Source of the DNA: Rattus norvegicus
Taxonomy: Eukaryota > Chordata > Mammalia > Rodentia > Muridae
Reading direction: 5' to 3'
Assembly (NCBI RefSeq): GCF_036323735.1
Contig: NC_086031.1
Location: forward strand, 41,511,725 to 41,575,724
DNA length: 64,000 nucleotides
Part shown: in pieces, positions 44,161 through 55,318 of the stretch
Numbering within the stretch: the stretch's first letter is position 1
Layout of the letters: each line of letters opens with the position of its first letter
Notes under the pieces: generated by a model
The model's database searches: none
Told to the model about the DNA's origin: nothing
Seen by the model: the letters and a program-made list of their open reading frames with translations, nothing else
Position numbers and translations under genes: made by a program

Positions 44161-44424
44161 TTCATTTCTGTTCATTGGAATGAGACACTTTCCCACTGGG
44201 TTGCCGCACCCATTAGCACTTTACCTCCTCAGTCATCGGCCCACCCTCAAGTTTCCAGCTTGACAGTGTAAGTCCAGTTTCACGAGCATCCACTGTGTGC
44301 CCTGGACAGAGAAGTGCTCAGTGGACTATTGACGGGCACAGCACTGTGTCTTGCCTGAGTGCTACCTCTCATTGTCAGCAGAGAGCACTCCAGCATCCCT
44401 CAATGCCAGGAATCTACATATAAA

Positions 44425-44632
44425 ATGGCACAGGGACAGAGCGATCATTTACCAGCTAAGAACACAGGTTGCTCTTCCAGAGGACCCAGGCTCAATTCCC
44501 AGCACCCACTTAGCAGCTCCCAATCATCTGTAACTTCAGTCTCAGTGCCTCTGACATTCTATTCTGGCCTCAGCAGGTTCTGCAGGCACATGCTGCACTG
44601 ATATACATAAAATAAAATATGTTTAAAAATAA
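44425..44632 (+). repeat. B3 SINE
   Basis: GTTGCTCTTCCAGAGGACCC, CAATTCCCAGCACCCACTTA, CAATCATCTGTAACTTCAGT, CATAAAATAAAATATG. Confidence 0.85.
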
Positions 44633-44694
44633 CATGGCACAGCATCTACATTTAAATGATATGATTCCTCTCATACAGTTCAAATAGTCTTCAT

Positions 44695-44884
44695 TGTATT
44701 TTTAATTATGAGTACATGGATGATGGTGCATTTGAGTGCAGATGCCTGACCTGGCCAGAAGAGGGCATCAGATCCCCTGGAGCTGGAGTTCAAGGCAGTG
44801 AAAGCCCCCTGATGTGGGTGCTGGGAACTGAACTCTGGTGCTCTGCAGTACACATTCTTAACCAACGAGCCACCTCTTGGCTCC
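44695..44884 (-). repeat. B3 SINE, antisense
   Basis: GCCAGAAGAGGGCATCAGAT, CCCCTGGAGCTGGAGTTCAA, GTGGGTGCTGGGAACTGAAC, CAACGAGCCACCTCTTGGCT. It lies 62 bases from the sense B3 at 44425-44632, forming an inverted pair. Confidence 0.85.
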
Positions 44885-45164
44885 TAAATCGCCCCTCCCT
44901 GCAACAGCTAAGACAATCAATGCTGAGCAAAAAGTGGTGCTGCGTGGTTCAGGGTATGCTGACAGGAAAAGGTTAGAATGTGGTTAATGTGAATACTTCC
45001 TTCCAGATATTTCCAGCCAGTGGTTAGGTAAATCATAGCTGCAGGACCTGTGGCTAGAGAGAGTCACGTTCAACTTTTCTAGGACTCAGTTTTCCTGTGA
45101 GGAAAATGGGAACAAGAAGAGAACACTTCTCTCCCAGTACTGTGGCGAGTCTATCGATGGTGGT

Positions 45165-45260
45165 TAATCTTGTCAGCTTGACTGCGTCTAGAACCAGGTG
45201 AAAGGCAAGCGCTGGGGACTATTGCAGTGAACTTTCTTACCATGCAGTATTAATTAGACT
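45165..45260 (+). repeat. Family X fragment
   Basis: GTGGTTAATCTTGTCAGCTT and GACTGCGTCTAGAACCAGGT match the 5' end of family X. Confidence 0.55.
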
Positions 45261-45264
45261 CGAT

Positions 45265-45345
45265 TTCTTTTTCTTTTTTCTTTTTTTTGCGGAGCTGTGG
45301 ACTGAACCCAGGGCCTTGCACTTGCAAGGCAAACGCTCTTAATGT
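45265..45345 (-). repeat. ID SINE, antisense
   Basis: TTCTTTTTTTTGCGGAGCTG, GGACTGAACCCAGGGCCTTG, CAAGGCAAACGCTCTT; the reversed head beyond this is lost. Confidence 0.85.
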
Positions 45346-45964
45346 GTGTTCATTCTGTTAGTGCTTTTGCTCGAGAGAGTCCTTGCTCATACAATGTCAC
45401 TGAGATGAGATTATGCATATATAGACCATGAAAGGTGACATAATCTTGGCATCCCCAGAACTTCTGGTGATATCTGTCCCAGTTTGTCCTCTTTGAAGCT
45501 GCCTCAGGGTCAACTCCTCTGGGGACAAATTCCCTGGGGCAAAAGCTTGGTGGCACTTAGGTACAGAGGCTAGGTGATTCCTTTTCCTAGTGCCACCAGG
45601 AACATGCCATTGGAGGACTTGTGAGGTGATGTTTAGTGTGAATCTAAGAACTAAGAAAGAGTCTGTGGTCTGCTGAAGTTAGAAAGCCTGTTAACAATTG
45701 GATGGGACTGGTCCAAACCAGAGGTTTGCAAATGCAGTATGTTCTGTCAATCTAAGCGATCGTGTATGTGTGAATCTGTTTGTGTCTCTCTGTCTGTCTC
45801 TGTGTCTATCTGTCTGTCCATGACCAGAGGACAATTCCGTCATTCACTCAGATCTTGCCTACCATTTTGTTAGACTCTCTTACTAGGCTAAAGCTTTTTA
45901 ACCATGTAGGTTAAGCTGGTTGGGCAGCCAGTCCTAGGATCTACCTGTCTGTGTCCCCAGGGCT

Positions 45965-46061
45965 TGGAGTCACCTTGCCTGGCTTCTCATGCAGCATCTG
46001 GGGATCAAGCTCAGTTTGTTGTGTCTGCAAGGCAAATGCTTTACCAACTGAGCCATAACCC

Positions 46062-46100
<39 letters not shown>
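45965..46100 (-). repeat. ID/B4-type SINE, antisense, and (CA)n
   Basis: CATCTGGGGATCAAGCTCAG, CTGCAAGGCAAATGCTTTAC, CAACTGAGCCATAACCCCAA, then about 18 CA units (46064-46100). Confidence 0.7.
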
Positions 46101-46102
<2 letters not shown>

Positions 46103-46394
46103 TCCATGCAGACTCATGCACAGTGTTTTTCTAACCTGAGCTACACTAGTACTAAACACAGTAAGCTGGGTGAGAATCAGGAACCCTGGGTTCTAGATTT
46201 ACCAGTGTCATTAACATTGAGGATGTGTAGAAAACTATGGCTCCCTCCTGCTAAAAATGAGTGGCTTAGACTCAGTCACAGAACTCCTGGAGCTGAAATT
46301 CTAGTCTGGATTTCTGGCAATGAGGTTTCTGGCTCATTAACATCTTTTATTTTAAGTCAACAGATTTGAGGTAAAGATTTATTTGTACAATCAA

Positions 46395-46650
46395 AACGCA
46401 GGGACTGAACAGTAGAGAGTATTTGCTGGCTGACAAGCTGGGGGAAATATGTGTTACTCAATGAGCCATCCACAAACCGTGGCTTCTCTTCCACAGATGA
46501 CTTAGAGGAGAGCTGTCGGCTGGGGGTCAGGCTCTGTACTCCCCTGTGATCAGAGCTCCAGCAGACCCAACACCCTCTCTGCCCTCTATGGCTATCTGCA
46601 CGCATGTGTACAACCCCCCTTAGACACACATACACATGTGAGATGCATAC
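46395..46650 (+). repeat. B3-like SINE, diverged
   Basis: TATTTGCTGGCTGACAAGCT, CAGAGCTCCAGCAGACCCAA, CACCCTCTCTGCCCTCTATG, then a CA-rich tail. Confidence 0.5.
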
Positions 46651-47064
46651 AATACGGCCCACAGATACTAAGTCAACATCCCCAAAGGATTCATTTGTTA
46701 AGGCTTTAATTAAAGATGTGGCTGTCTCTGAGGGAATCCTTCCCCTAATTTATGTGGAGTCTATCACAATGATGTAATTTCTAAGACTGGAGGAAGCTTA
46801 GGCTCCAGTGAGCCCCTGTCTTGCTGTATAACAAAGGGGGGACAGGAGGGAGCCAGTGAGAGGCCAGGCTCAGAAAACAGTGCCAGACTGTACTCCAGCT
46901 CAGGGGTTTCCCAGGCACCGTGACGTCAGGAGCCCCGTGTATCTCCTCTTTGCCCAGTTGTCATCTCTGTGCTGGGACCGGCTATTTGACTATGATAAAT
47001 GAATTCTCACGCAGAGATCTCTTCTCAGCTTGGGATCTGACACAGAGTTTAGAAGACATCAGTG

Positions 47065-47365
47065 AGCTAGGGAGATGACTAAGTCTACAGAGTCCTTGCT
47101 TCTCAATTATGAGGAGCACCTGAGTTTGATCCACAGAACCCACATTAAAAAGCTAGGTATGGTGGTGCCTGCTCAAAACCCCAGCCCTGGGAAGGTGGAG
47201 ACGGGATGAGCTCTGGGGTTTTGCCGGCCAGCTAGTCTAGCCAGTCAGTGAGCTCCAGGCCAATGAGAGAGCCTGTCTTTCAAACAAAGATGGACGGCTC
47301 CCGAGGAACACACCTGAGGCTGACCTCTGATGTCTTTTACTCACGTAGCTGCACATACACACATA
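47065..47365 (+). repeat. RSINE1/B4A SINE, near full length
   Basis: GCTAGGGAGATGACTAAGTC, GAACCCACATTAAAAAGCTA, GCCGGCCAGCTAGTCTAGCC, GAACACACCTGAGGCTGACC. Confidence 0.85.
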
Positions 47366-47429
47366 CTCGAGAGAAGGCTCAACCGGTCAAAGACAATCCA
47401 TTTCCTTCCTAAGAGGGAGTAGCTCCTAA

Positions 47430-48370
47430 GAGGAGAAGAAACTACACGGGTTAATTGCAAATCATAAAAATGGTTATAATTACAAGGATTGCCAGTGATA
47501 CTAGTAGTTATTATAAACATGCTAGCATCAATTAAGTTTCCAATACTTGGGGGCCTTGTGTGGATATGGAATGTTTATCCCTACACAAAATCTCACAACT
47601 AGAGCACACACTTGGGGAGTCCGCTGTGCCTGTGTTGTGTTTGGGGGGGTCACAGATCTGACACTTGCTGTCCTTCATTCTGTGGTTTGCTAACTAGAGA
47701 CACAGCCTTCTACGAACACACTGCCAGCCCGAGGAGCCAAATGACTCGGGGTGCAGTAAACAGCAAAGGTTCTTATTACCACCCCATAATTATCCCATCA
47801 GCTCATCCACAGCTCGATCCTACTGCCCGGTTTTGCTCTAATTTGTCTGCCCACTGCTTCTGAACTAAACTGCTGTTCGCTTTTTTAAAACAAGAGGGAC
47901 AAAATTAAGTCCCATGCCTGTTGGAAGGAAAGTCTGGGTGTGTTATAGCAGGGCTGCAGGCCTGTCCCTCCCCATGCACCAGCCTGCTGGCTCTGTGACA
48001 GATGGGGAGGGATGACCCCGCCCCTCGCCAGTGCTTGTTTAATGAGGCGCTGAGTGATTCACGGCTCTGCATTCAGTCTGCCCTATTAAAGCCAAAGGTA
48101 GTTAAGCGAATGACAGAATGAGGGTCTTGTGTGTAAGACCCGATGCCTGTGTACACAGGGCTTTTATTAACCATTAACGTGCTTTGTGGGGGAAAGGCTG
48201 CTGGTTTTAAACAGGGAAGGAGATGAGCAATTTACAACCCTCGCTGGTTTAATGGCTTGTAGCTGGGTGAGGAGGCGGGCCGGAGTGTGTGTGAACGTCA
48301 TCAAACATCAATTAGGGAATTATCCACCAGCTTGTTAAAAAGGTCATGTGCCAAATACTTCCCCTAACAG
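47430..48370. promoter_or_regulatory. Candidate conserved non-coding element (enhancer-like)
   Basis: About 940 bases with no SINE, L1 or simple repeat. It contains many TAATTA-type homeodomain cores (AATTGCAAATCATAAAAATG, CATCAATTAAGTTTCC, CATAATTATCCCATCAG, CATCAATTAGGGAATTATCC), an octamer-like TTGCAAAT and a TGAGTGATTCAC AP-1-like site. It also has several A/T-rich runs between GC-richer blocks. Conservation is inferred from appearance only. Confidence 0.4.
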
Positions 48371-48589
48371 AAAAGGGCTGGGGACATGGTGCTCAAGTTT
48401 GTATTGACCCAGAACTGACAGACAATGGGGAGGAGCCATTTCCAAGTTTCTGGAACTTGTTTTATTTGGGTTTGGGTTTTGGCTTCTGTTTCCCGGTGCT
48501 TGGGAAATAAACCATAACCTCACATGTGCCCAACACTACCCCTCCTAGCTGCAGCCCCCCACTTTCACTTTCATTTAGGGATATTTCTT

Positions 48590-48855
48590 CATATGTATAC
48601 ATGTGTGTGTATATATGTATATATATATGCATGTATTGGTATAGAGATGCACGTGTATGTTTATGTGCAGGTATATTTATGTGTATTGTATACATACATG
48701 TGTATGAAATGTCTATGTATGCATACAGTCACGTGTGTTCGTGTATGTCTGTACACATATAGCATTTGTGTTTATAGGCATGTGTGCCTATGTATGAGTA
48801 TATTTATGTGTGCATTCATCGTGCAAGTGTGCATATACAAACATGTGTGTATATT
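48590..48855. repeat. Degenerate TG/TATA-rich tract
   Basis: Alternating TATG, TGTG and TATA units. The neighbouring 48970-49082 is about 85 percent A+T by eye. Confidence 0.75.
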
Positions 48856-49319
48856 AAGCTATTAATGATATCTTTCCAGATCCATCTCTAAGAAAACCTA
48901 GAAAGCCTCCTCTCCCCAGCTTCTCAGTCTTCTTCAGCACCCGAAGAACTCTCTGCTTTATAAAAGGAAACTGCTACTAATTAATTTATATCCATTAATT
49001 TTGTTTACCATTTTATATTTTAATATAAATTATAAATAGATAGTATATAACATAAAATTGCAAAACTTTATAATTTTAAGGTCTATCAATGATAATCACA
49101 TTTGATTACTTTGATTTACTCAACCACTTTGAGACGTCATGCTCACCACCAGACCTGGTGGCAGGCATCTAGCGTCAACATCCTTTTTAGTTTAAGCAGC
49201 ATTTCCTGAGAAACTTCCTATGCCATGGTGATAGTGGATGGCAGGGACGGCGCCTCCACTGTAGAATCTGGAATGTATCAGTTAAAAAAAAGCTGAACTA
49301 GTTTTTCCACCACGCAGTT

Positions 49320-49401
49320 TGATGGTTACTTTGTTAACTTGTCACAGCACAGAATCACCTGGAAAGAGATTTCAAGAAGGGTTGTCTAGGTCAGATCTGC
49401 C

Positions 49402-49458
<57 letters not shown>

Positions 49459-49760
49459 TGAGGTAGGGTTGGTGTCTAATTAAGTTCATGAATGTAGGAA
49501 GATCAAGACTGAAACTTGATGGCACCGTTCCCCAGGCCTGGGCCCTGGACTCTGATAACAGAAAAAGCTAATGCTACACATGCATGCATTCCTTTCCCTC
49601 TGCTTCTGACTGTGGACGTCAGGTGAGCAGCTGCTTCACCTTGCTACAACAGCGGACTGTAACCGAGAATTAAGAGTTAAAATAAATCCTTTTTCTTCTA
49701 ACTCGCTTTTAGAGTCAGGATATTTTGTCTCAGGAACAGAAACGAAAGCAGAACAGGCAC
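49320..49760 (+). repeat. Family X repeat with internal (TG)n
   Basis: TTGTTAACTTGTCACAGCAC at the start, TTCCCCAGGCCTGGGCCCTG and TAAAATAAATCCTTTTTCTT later. About 27 TG units interrupt it at 49404-49457. Confidence 0.7.
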
Positions 49761-50156
49761 GCACATAGGCACGTAACGCACGCATGCTGCATAGGAAAAG
49801 CGCCAACCACTTTAATAGTAGCTGGGTCCCATTTAAATCCTTCCAAACACTGAACCATCATTCCGGTTAGTGTAGAGACTCCTTTAGCTGCCTGAAAGAG
49901 CAGAAAAATATTCTAGAAATACACCTTGAGATTTCTACGTAGATCTTGGACATGAGAATCTATAAAAAGGCTTACTTCAAACGCTTGGATGGCTACTGCT
50001 CAAGTTACACATATTCAAAAGGAGGAAAGTCTGACCCAGGTTCACGAATAAATGGACTGGCAGGATTTCATTTTCTTTATCCATGGCTCCACTAACATAA
50101 ATCAGGGCATTGCCCGTATTTTTATTTTATCAATGCATTTGACAAGTTTCTCACAG

Positions 50157-50157
<1 letters not shown>

Positions 50158-50201
<44 letters not shown>

Positions 50202-50263
50202 CACCCCCCTCTCTCTTGTGGGGTGTGTGTGTGTGTGTGTGTCCGTGCGCGCGCACGCGTATT
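50158..50263. repeat. (TC)n and (TG)n with CG core
   Basis: About 20 TC units, a short C-rich stretch, about 10 TG units, then CCGTGCGCGCGCACGCG. Confidence 0.95.
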
Positions 50264-50344
50264 GGTGTGAATGAGATGTACCCGTTTGTGGAATACACGT
50301 AAAGGACAGAATAAGACATCGGATGTCTTTCTCTGTTACTCTGC

Positions 50345-50530
50345 CTTGAAAAAGAGTCTCTCAGGGAAATAAACTTTGCAGCTTTATTTAAGCCTGTCTC
50401 TACCTCCCATCCCAATGCTGGGGTTACAGGTATGAGTGGCCATTCCTAGCTTTTTTACAGGGATGTTGGGGGTTCAAACTTGGCTCCTCATGCTTGCACA
50501 GTAAGTGCTCGTACCCACTGAGCCATCATA
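50345..50530 (-). repeat. RSINE1/B4A SINE, antisense
   Basis: CAATGCTGGGGTTACAGGTA, TTCAAACTTGGCTCCTCATG, CTTGCACAGTAAGTGCTCGT, CCCACTGAGCCATCATAGCA. Confidence 0.7.
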
Positions 50531-50894
50531 GCATTCCGGCTCCATTTAACATTTCTTCAAAGAAGGGGAATACCGCAGTGTACCTAGGTGAACTAAACTC
50601 TAGTTCAATAAACACTGCAGAAAATCTTGATTAACCAATCAATTTGGGTTGCGGTCTCCGGGGTTATGTCTTTAGAAACCATTTTAGTTTTAATGATTGC
50701 ATTTTGCCTCTTAAACTGTCACCTCTTTAAGTGAAATACCTGATGCTGGCCACAGTCCCCTCAGAGGAAGGTTTAGTGAAATAATTCTGACCAGAGAGTC
50801 CATTTGAAGAAATTTTGCTCCTGAGAAAATAACCAAATAAACGCAAAGTTGTGTGATTATATTAGATGCTGTGTAACAGGGAACAAACATACAT

Positions 50895-51095
50895 GATTTT
50901 GGTTTTGTTTGGTTTTAAGACAGGGTCTCATGGAGTCTAAGCTGATCTGGAACTCCCTACATAGTCAAAGATGAGTTCATCTGCACTCCCTGCATGCTGG
51001 GATTAGGGACCTGTTTATGTGGTGCCGGGGCTTGAACCCAGGACCTGGGGCTTGTAGGCAAGCACTCTACCAACTGAGCTGTGTCATTAGCCCCC
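50895..51095 (-). repeat. B4 SINE, antisense
   Basis: TAAGACAGGGTCTCATGGAG, CTGATCTGGAACTCCCTACA, GGGGCTTGAACCCAGGACCT, GCACTCTACCAACTGAGCTG. Confidence 0.85.
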
Positions 51096-51479
51096 AAATA
51101 GCGTTTACTGAAAAAGAAGATGGCGCACTTGGAAGATAAAACATTCGTGTACATGTAGAGTCCATCAAGAGGTTTTAAATAACAAAGAATCCTCACTCTA
51201 GAAACTTCCACGGAGACTGAGGCAGGTGATACAACAAAGCTTGTAGCATGGACCCAGTTTTGCAGCTTAAGAACCTGGGCATAAAGAGATGGAAGGGAAG
51301 TCGCCATCATTTTCTCTGGACGGCAGGATAAGAGCGATCTCTGTTTTTAGACTGTGACATGTTTCACTTTGTAAATGAATATACATTCACTGGAAAACAG
51401 GGAGATCTTGTTATATTTAGGACGCGCACACTTTTTACAAAGGAAAGTTACTTGCATTCAACTGGGGGCTGCAGGGTTG

Positions 51480-51950
51480 CTACCCAAGACTGTAAGAGAA
51501 ATGCAGTTGTATAAGTGACACTGGGTGGTCACCAAGGCCACTGGCAACATAACAGCCAGTCCATCCCTTCCCAAGATCCTCTAGGATGTCTCCATTTGTG
51601 GTAGTTAACGCTGACTGCCAGCTTTCCAGGCATGAGAGCCACTTAGAAGACAAGCATCTGGGAATGTCTATGAAGAAGTGTCTAGACCAGAGTGATGAGG
51701 TTGGACCACACCATTCCATACTCTGGGTTCTGAACTGAATACGGAAGAGAACAAGAGAATGAAAGTGACCACCAGGATTTGCCTTTCTCTTTCTCCTGAT
51801 TGGGGATGGGGGTGGGGAGCATTGCGACCAGCTAGCTGCCTCACCTGTGGCCATGGCCCCCCTCTGACAGGCTGTGCTGTCAAACTCTATGTTAAAATAA
51901 ACAACTCCTTCCTTAAGCGGCTTTTGTGAGGATTTTGTTACACTAACAAG
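51480..51950 (+). repeat. Family X repeat, diverged
   Basis: TGTGGTAGTTAACGCTGACT and GGCAGGCATG-like text in the middle, TGTTAAAATAAACAACTCCT and CGGCTTTTGTGAGGATTTTG at the end. A 175-codon antisense ORF over it is not supported as a gene. Confidence 0.5.
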
Positions 51951-52150
51951 GAGAGGTCTGGATACACTGTAAAGTCTCAAAGGGAACAGATACAGGAACC
52001 TCACCACTTTCTCCCCCAGTCATGCCCCTCGTCTTGTCAGCTGTCACCCATCCTCCACTGTGGATACAAAGGAGGGAGGAGGGGAAACACCTCATGATTG
52101 CCCTCCCCAAATCAAAGGGATCTCAGAGGGATTCAAAGAAGACCTCTTGC

Positions 52151-52387
52151 GAGCACCAGTGGAAGGGGAAGCCCTGGGTCCTGCTAAGACTGAACCCCCA
52201 GTGAACTAGACTATGCGGGGAGGGTGGCAATGGGGGGAGGTTTGGGAGGGGAACACCCACAAGGAAGGGGAGGGGGGAGGGTGATGTCTGTCCGGAAACC
52301 GGGAAAGGGAATAACACTTGAAATGTATATAAGAAATACTCAAGATAATAAAAAAAATAAAATAAAATAAAATAAAATAAAATAAAA
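52151..52387 (+). mobile_element. Young 5'-truncated rat L1 3' end with target-site duplication
   Basis: GAGCACCAGTGGAAGGGGAA, CTGAACCCCCAGTGAACTAG, GGAAACCGGGAAAGGGAATA and GAAATGTATATAAGAAATAC match the L1 3' UTR. A (TAAAA)n tail (52350-52387) follows. The 16-base AAAGAAGACCTCTTGC is at 52135-52150 and repeated at 52388-52403. Confidence 0.92.
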
Positions 52388-52689
52388 AAAGAAGACCTCT
52401 TGCAATCCACCCACCCAAACCATTTGCACTCTGTAGAAGAAAGTAGCCTGAATAACGGCTTTCAGGCTTTTTCATTAACTCCCTAACAGATGCCTTCAGT
52501 GGAACTAAATCTAATAACCTGGCCTTCCCTCTAGGGTTGGGAGGGGAATAAATCAAAGTAATTATGTCTGGAAAGTAGCTAATGTGCAAATTTACTTTCT
52601 CCCACAATAAATTTCCCCAACACCCAAGCATACAACACCAACACATACAAATGCACATAGCGTACACTCTTCCTTTTGACAATTTCCTT

Positions 52690-52892
52690 TTAAAAACTGT
52701 GTATCTGTATACGGTTAGGGGTGGGTTTGCACACAGGTATGGTATCCTTGGAGGCCAAAAGAGAGGCTTGGATCCCCGGCAGCTGGAGTTACAGGTACTT
52801 TGGAGTTGCCCAATATGATGCTGTAAACGGAATTCAGGTCCTCTGGGGTAGCAGCCAGCACTCTTAACCACTGAGCTATCTCTCTAGCCTGC
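52690..52892 (-). repeat. B3 SINE, antisense
   Basis: TTGGATCCCCGGCAGCTGGA, GAATTCAGGTCCTCTGGGGT, CTCTTAACCACTGAGCTATC. Confidence 0.85.
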
Positions 52893-53109
52893 TTCCTTTG
52901 AAATGGACCAGTCTGATGTCATAAGACACAGAACCAAGGAGGAAAGCATTCCGCCTACCTTTCCACACTTCCTCAAGGATGCTCTGATCTTTTGAGCCTT
53001 GGTGGATATTTCTTATTACCGGTTTCTATCACACTGTGGTTGTGATAATAGAGAAGGGAGTAAAGGGATTTGTATTTCTCTTGCTTTGCCACAAATCAGT
53101 ACCCTTTAG

Positions 53110-53312
53110 GAGCTTGGGGATGTAACTCGGGTGGTAGAGCGCTTACCTCACATGCACGAAGCCCTGGGTCCATGCCCAGCATCACGTATGTACACTGTCC
53201 ACCAGGTGTGGTCCCACACACCTGTAATCCCAGTGCTCGAAGGCGAAGGCAGGAGGATCAGAAGCTGAAGATCCTCCTGGCCAGCCTGAGCTACATGAAA
53301 CCCTGTCAATTA
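53110..53312 (+). repeat. B4 SINE, well preserved
   Basis: AGCTTGGGGATGTAACTCGG, GTGGTAGAGCGCTTACCTCA, ACACACCTGTAATCCCAGTG, CTGGCCAGCCTGAGCTACAT. Confidence 0.88.
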
Positions 53313-53492
53313 ATTTGATTAAATGCCATTCAAACTGTGTGTGCTGCTCTAATACCCCGGGTCAGCAGCAGGTAGTACCCAGGTAAGTCAGTGGGGGAAA
53401 CCTGCCTGGTTGGGAAGTGGCGGGGGGCGGGGGGCTGCCTCATTTCATGGCAAGGTTCAGCTGCAAACACATTCAGCACAAAACTACAGTCT

Positions 53493-53703
53493 TGAGGCTG
53501 GAGAAATGGCTCAGCAGTGAAGAGCATTTGCTACTCTCTAAGAGAACAGGGGTTCGGTTCCCAGCACCTATGTCATGTGGTCCACACCTGCCTCTGACTC
53601 CAGCTCCAGGGGCTCTGACAGCCTTTTCTAGCCTCTGAGGGCATTCACAGACATGTTGGCATATGCGCACTGTACACATAAGTAAAAACAAACATTTAAA
53701 AAA
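53493..53703 (+). repeat. B3 SINE
   Basis: GAGGCTGGAGAAATGGCTCA, GGTTCGGTTCCCAGCACCTA, CTGACTCCAGCTCCAGGGGC, then a TTTAAAAAAC tail abutting a B2. Confidence 0.88.
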
Positions 53704-53705
53704 CA

Positions 53706-53896
53706 ATCGGGCTGGAGAGATGGCTCAGTGGTTAAGAGCACTGACTGCTCTTCCAGAGGTCCTGAGTTCAATTCCCAGCAACCACATGGTGGCTCACAAC
53801 CATCTGTAATGGGATTCGATTCTCCCTTCTGGTGTGTCTGAAGACAGCTACAGTGTACTTGTACATAAAATAAATCTTAATAATAATAATAATAAT
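53706..53896 (+). repeat. B2 SINE, near consensus, with (TAA)n tail
   Basis: GGGCTGGAGAGATGGCTCAG, ACTGCTCTTCCAGAGGTCCT, AACCACATGGTGGCTCACAA, CTTCTGGTGTGTCTGAAGAC, then AATAAATC and TAA units. It sits in the A-tail of the preceding B3. Confidence 0.95.
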
Positions 53897-54884
53897 CATG
53901 ACCTGTGTCCTTGAGGCACCGGAAGCCCTGGCCTTCTCTGCCTGAGAGTCTGCAGGAAGATGTCTGTCTTGGCTAACTGCAGCTTCTGCTCTTATACTGG
54001 GATGCACCATGAAAAAAGAAACTACTCCCCCCAAATCTCCCTCCTCCCCCACTTCCCCTGCTCATGTCCAGATAGCTCATGACAAGCTTCCAATGCTGCG
54101 AGGTTCCCCCTAACACTGCAGTCTCGATGAACTGTTTCAAGGCACAAAGACAACACAGGCAGAAATCTGGGTCTGAGTCCTTTCTTTCTCCCCAAAGCTG
54201 TTATCAGCCCAACCTCCTTTGCTTTCAGAGGCCGTGATATTTGCAAATGCCAATTCCATAATAGAGAAGTAGGGACTTGATTCTGACCGTGCCTCACCAC
54301 GGCTGCAGACAGTCGCACCTCTGGAAGAGTAGAATGGCTGTTTCGTTCTGAGCTGAGGCAGGCCTGGCTTTGTGTCGTCTTTTGTTTGTGAGCCTTGCCC
54401 CTGGCTTTAGTTACTCATGACATTAAGCAAAGCACCAGATCCAGCCCTGCAGCTGTGCACGCGTGGTGAGGAGCGCCTGGGGAGTGGGCCAGGCTGCACG
54501 TGCATATAAAATCGGTGAGTTTAACATTTCCTACATATGCTCCTCATTCCTGTGTGCATTGGGAGCTGCCAGCGTTTCTGGTTCCCGCAGACATTCAGAG
54601 AACAATCAGGATTCCAGATCAGTGATGAACAAACCACCCAGCATACCTGGGGACGGACCGGTCTCAGGTCTGTTTCACACTGTGACTCAAACAGCTCTCC
54701 TCCTTACCCAAAATACAGTCTGGACTAGGGCGCAAGGAATTTAAACCTCGGGACTTAACTGCCTCTGTCTGTGTTCATGTGTGTATGTGTGTGTGTGGTC
54801 ACATGTGGACTCCAAGGACAATTCAAGTGTCCTTCCTTGGGTACCACATATCTTAGCTACTTCGTTTTAAGTTTGGGTTTTTGT

Positions 54885-55073
54885 TTTTTAATTACATGTA
54901 TATGTGTCTATGTATAGAGATGTGCATGTAAGTACAAGGTCCCTGTGGAGGCCAGAAGCGGGTATAGAATCCCTTGGAGCTGGTCACATAGACAGTTGTG
55001 AGCTGCCTGGGAGTGGAATCTGGGTCCCCTGAAGAACAGCATTTGTTCTAACCGTTGAGAAATCTCCCCAGCC
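54885..55073 (-). repeat. B3 SINE, antisense
   Basis: AGGTCCCTGTGGAGGCCAGA, GACAGTTGTGAGCTGCCTGG, AAATCTCCCCAGCCC. Confidence 0.8.
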
Positions 55074-55074
55074 C

Positions 55075-55318
55075 TCACTTTGTTTAACTTCACTTTTCTA
55101 AGACAAGGTCTCTCGCTGAGCTGAACTCACCAGCCAGGCAAGGCTAGCTAGCCAGAGAGTCCCAGGCATCTTCTTATAGTCACCTCCCCAGTGCTGGGAT
55201 AACAAGAACACACCACCAGGGCCAGTGGTTCAAAAGGAGCCAGCCTCTGAGGCTAGAATTCAGGTCCTTGTGTTTGTGTGACAGGTAATTTGCCAACTAA
55301 GCTATCCCTCCAGCTCTT
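55075..55318 (-). repeat. RSINE1/B4A SINE, antisense
   Basis: AAGACAAGGTCTCTCGCTGA, AGGCTAGCTAGCCAGAGAGT, CCCCAGTGCTGGGATAACAA, AACTAAGCTATCCCTCCAGC. Confidence 0.8.

Noticed and set aside
51480..52007. 175-codon antisense ORF
   Set aside because: It overlaps a diverged interspersed repeat (family X) and shows no protein-family feature.
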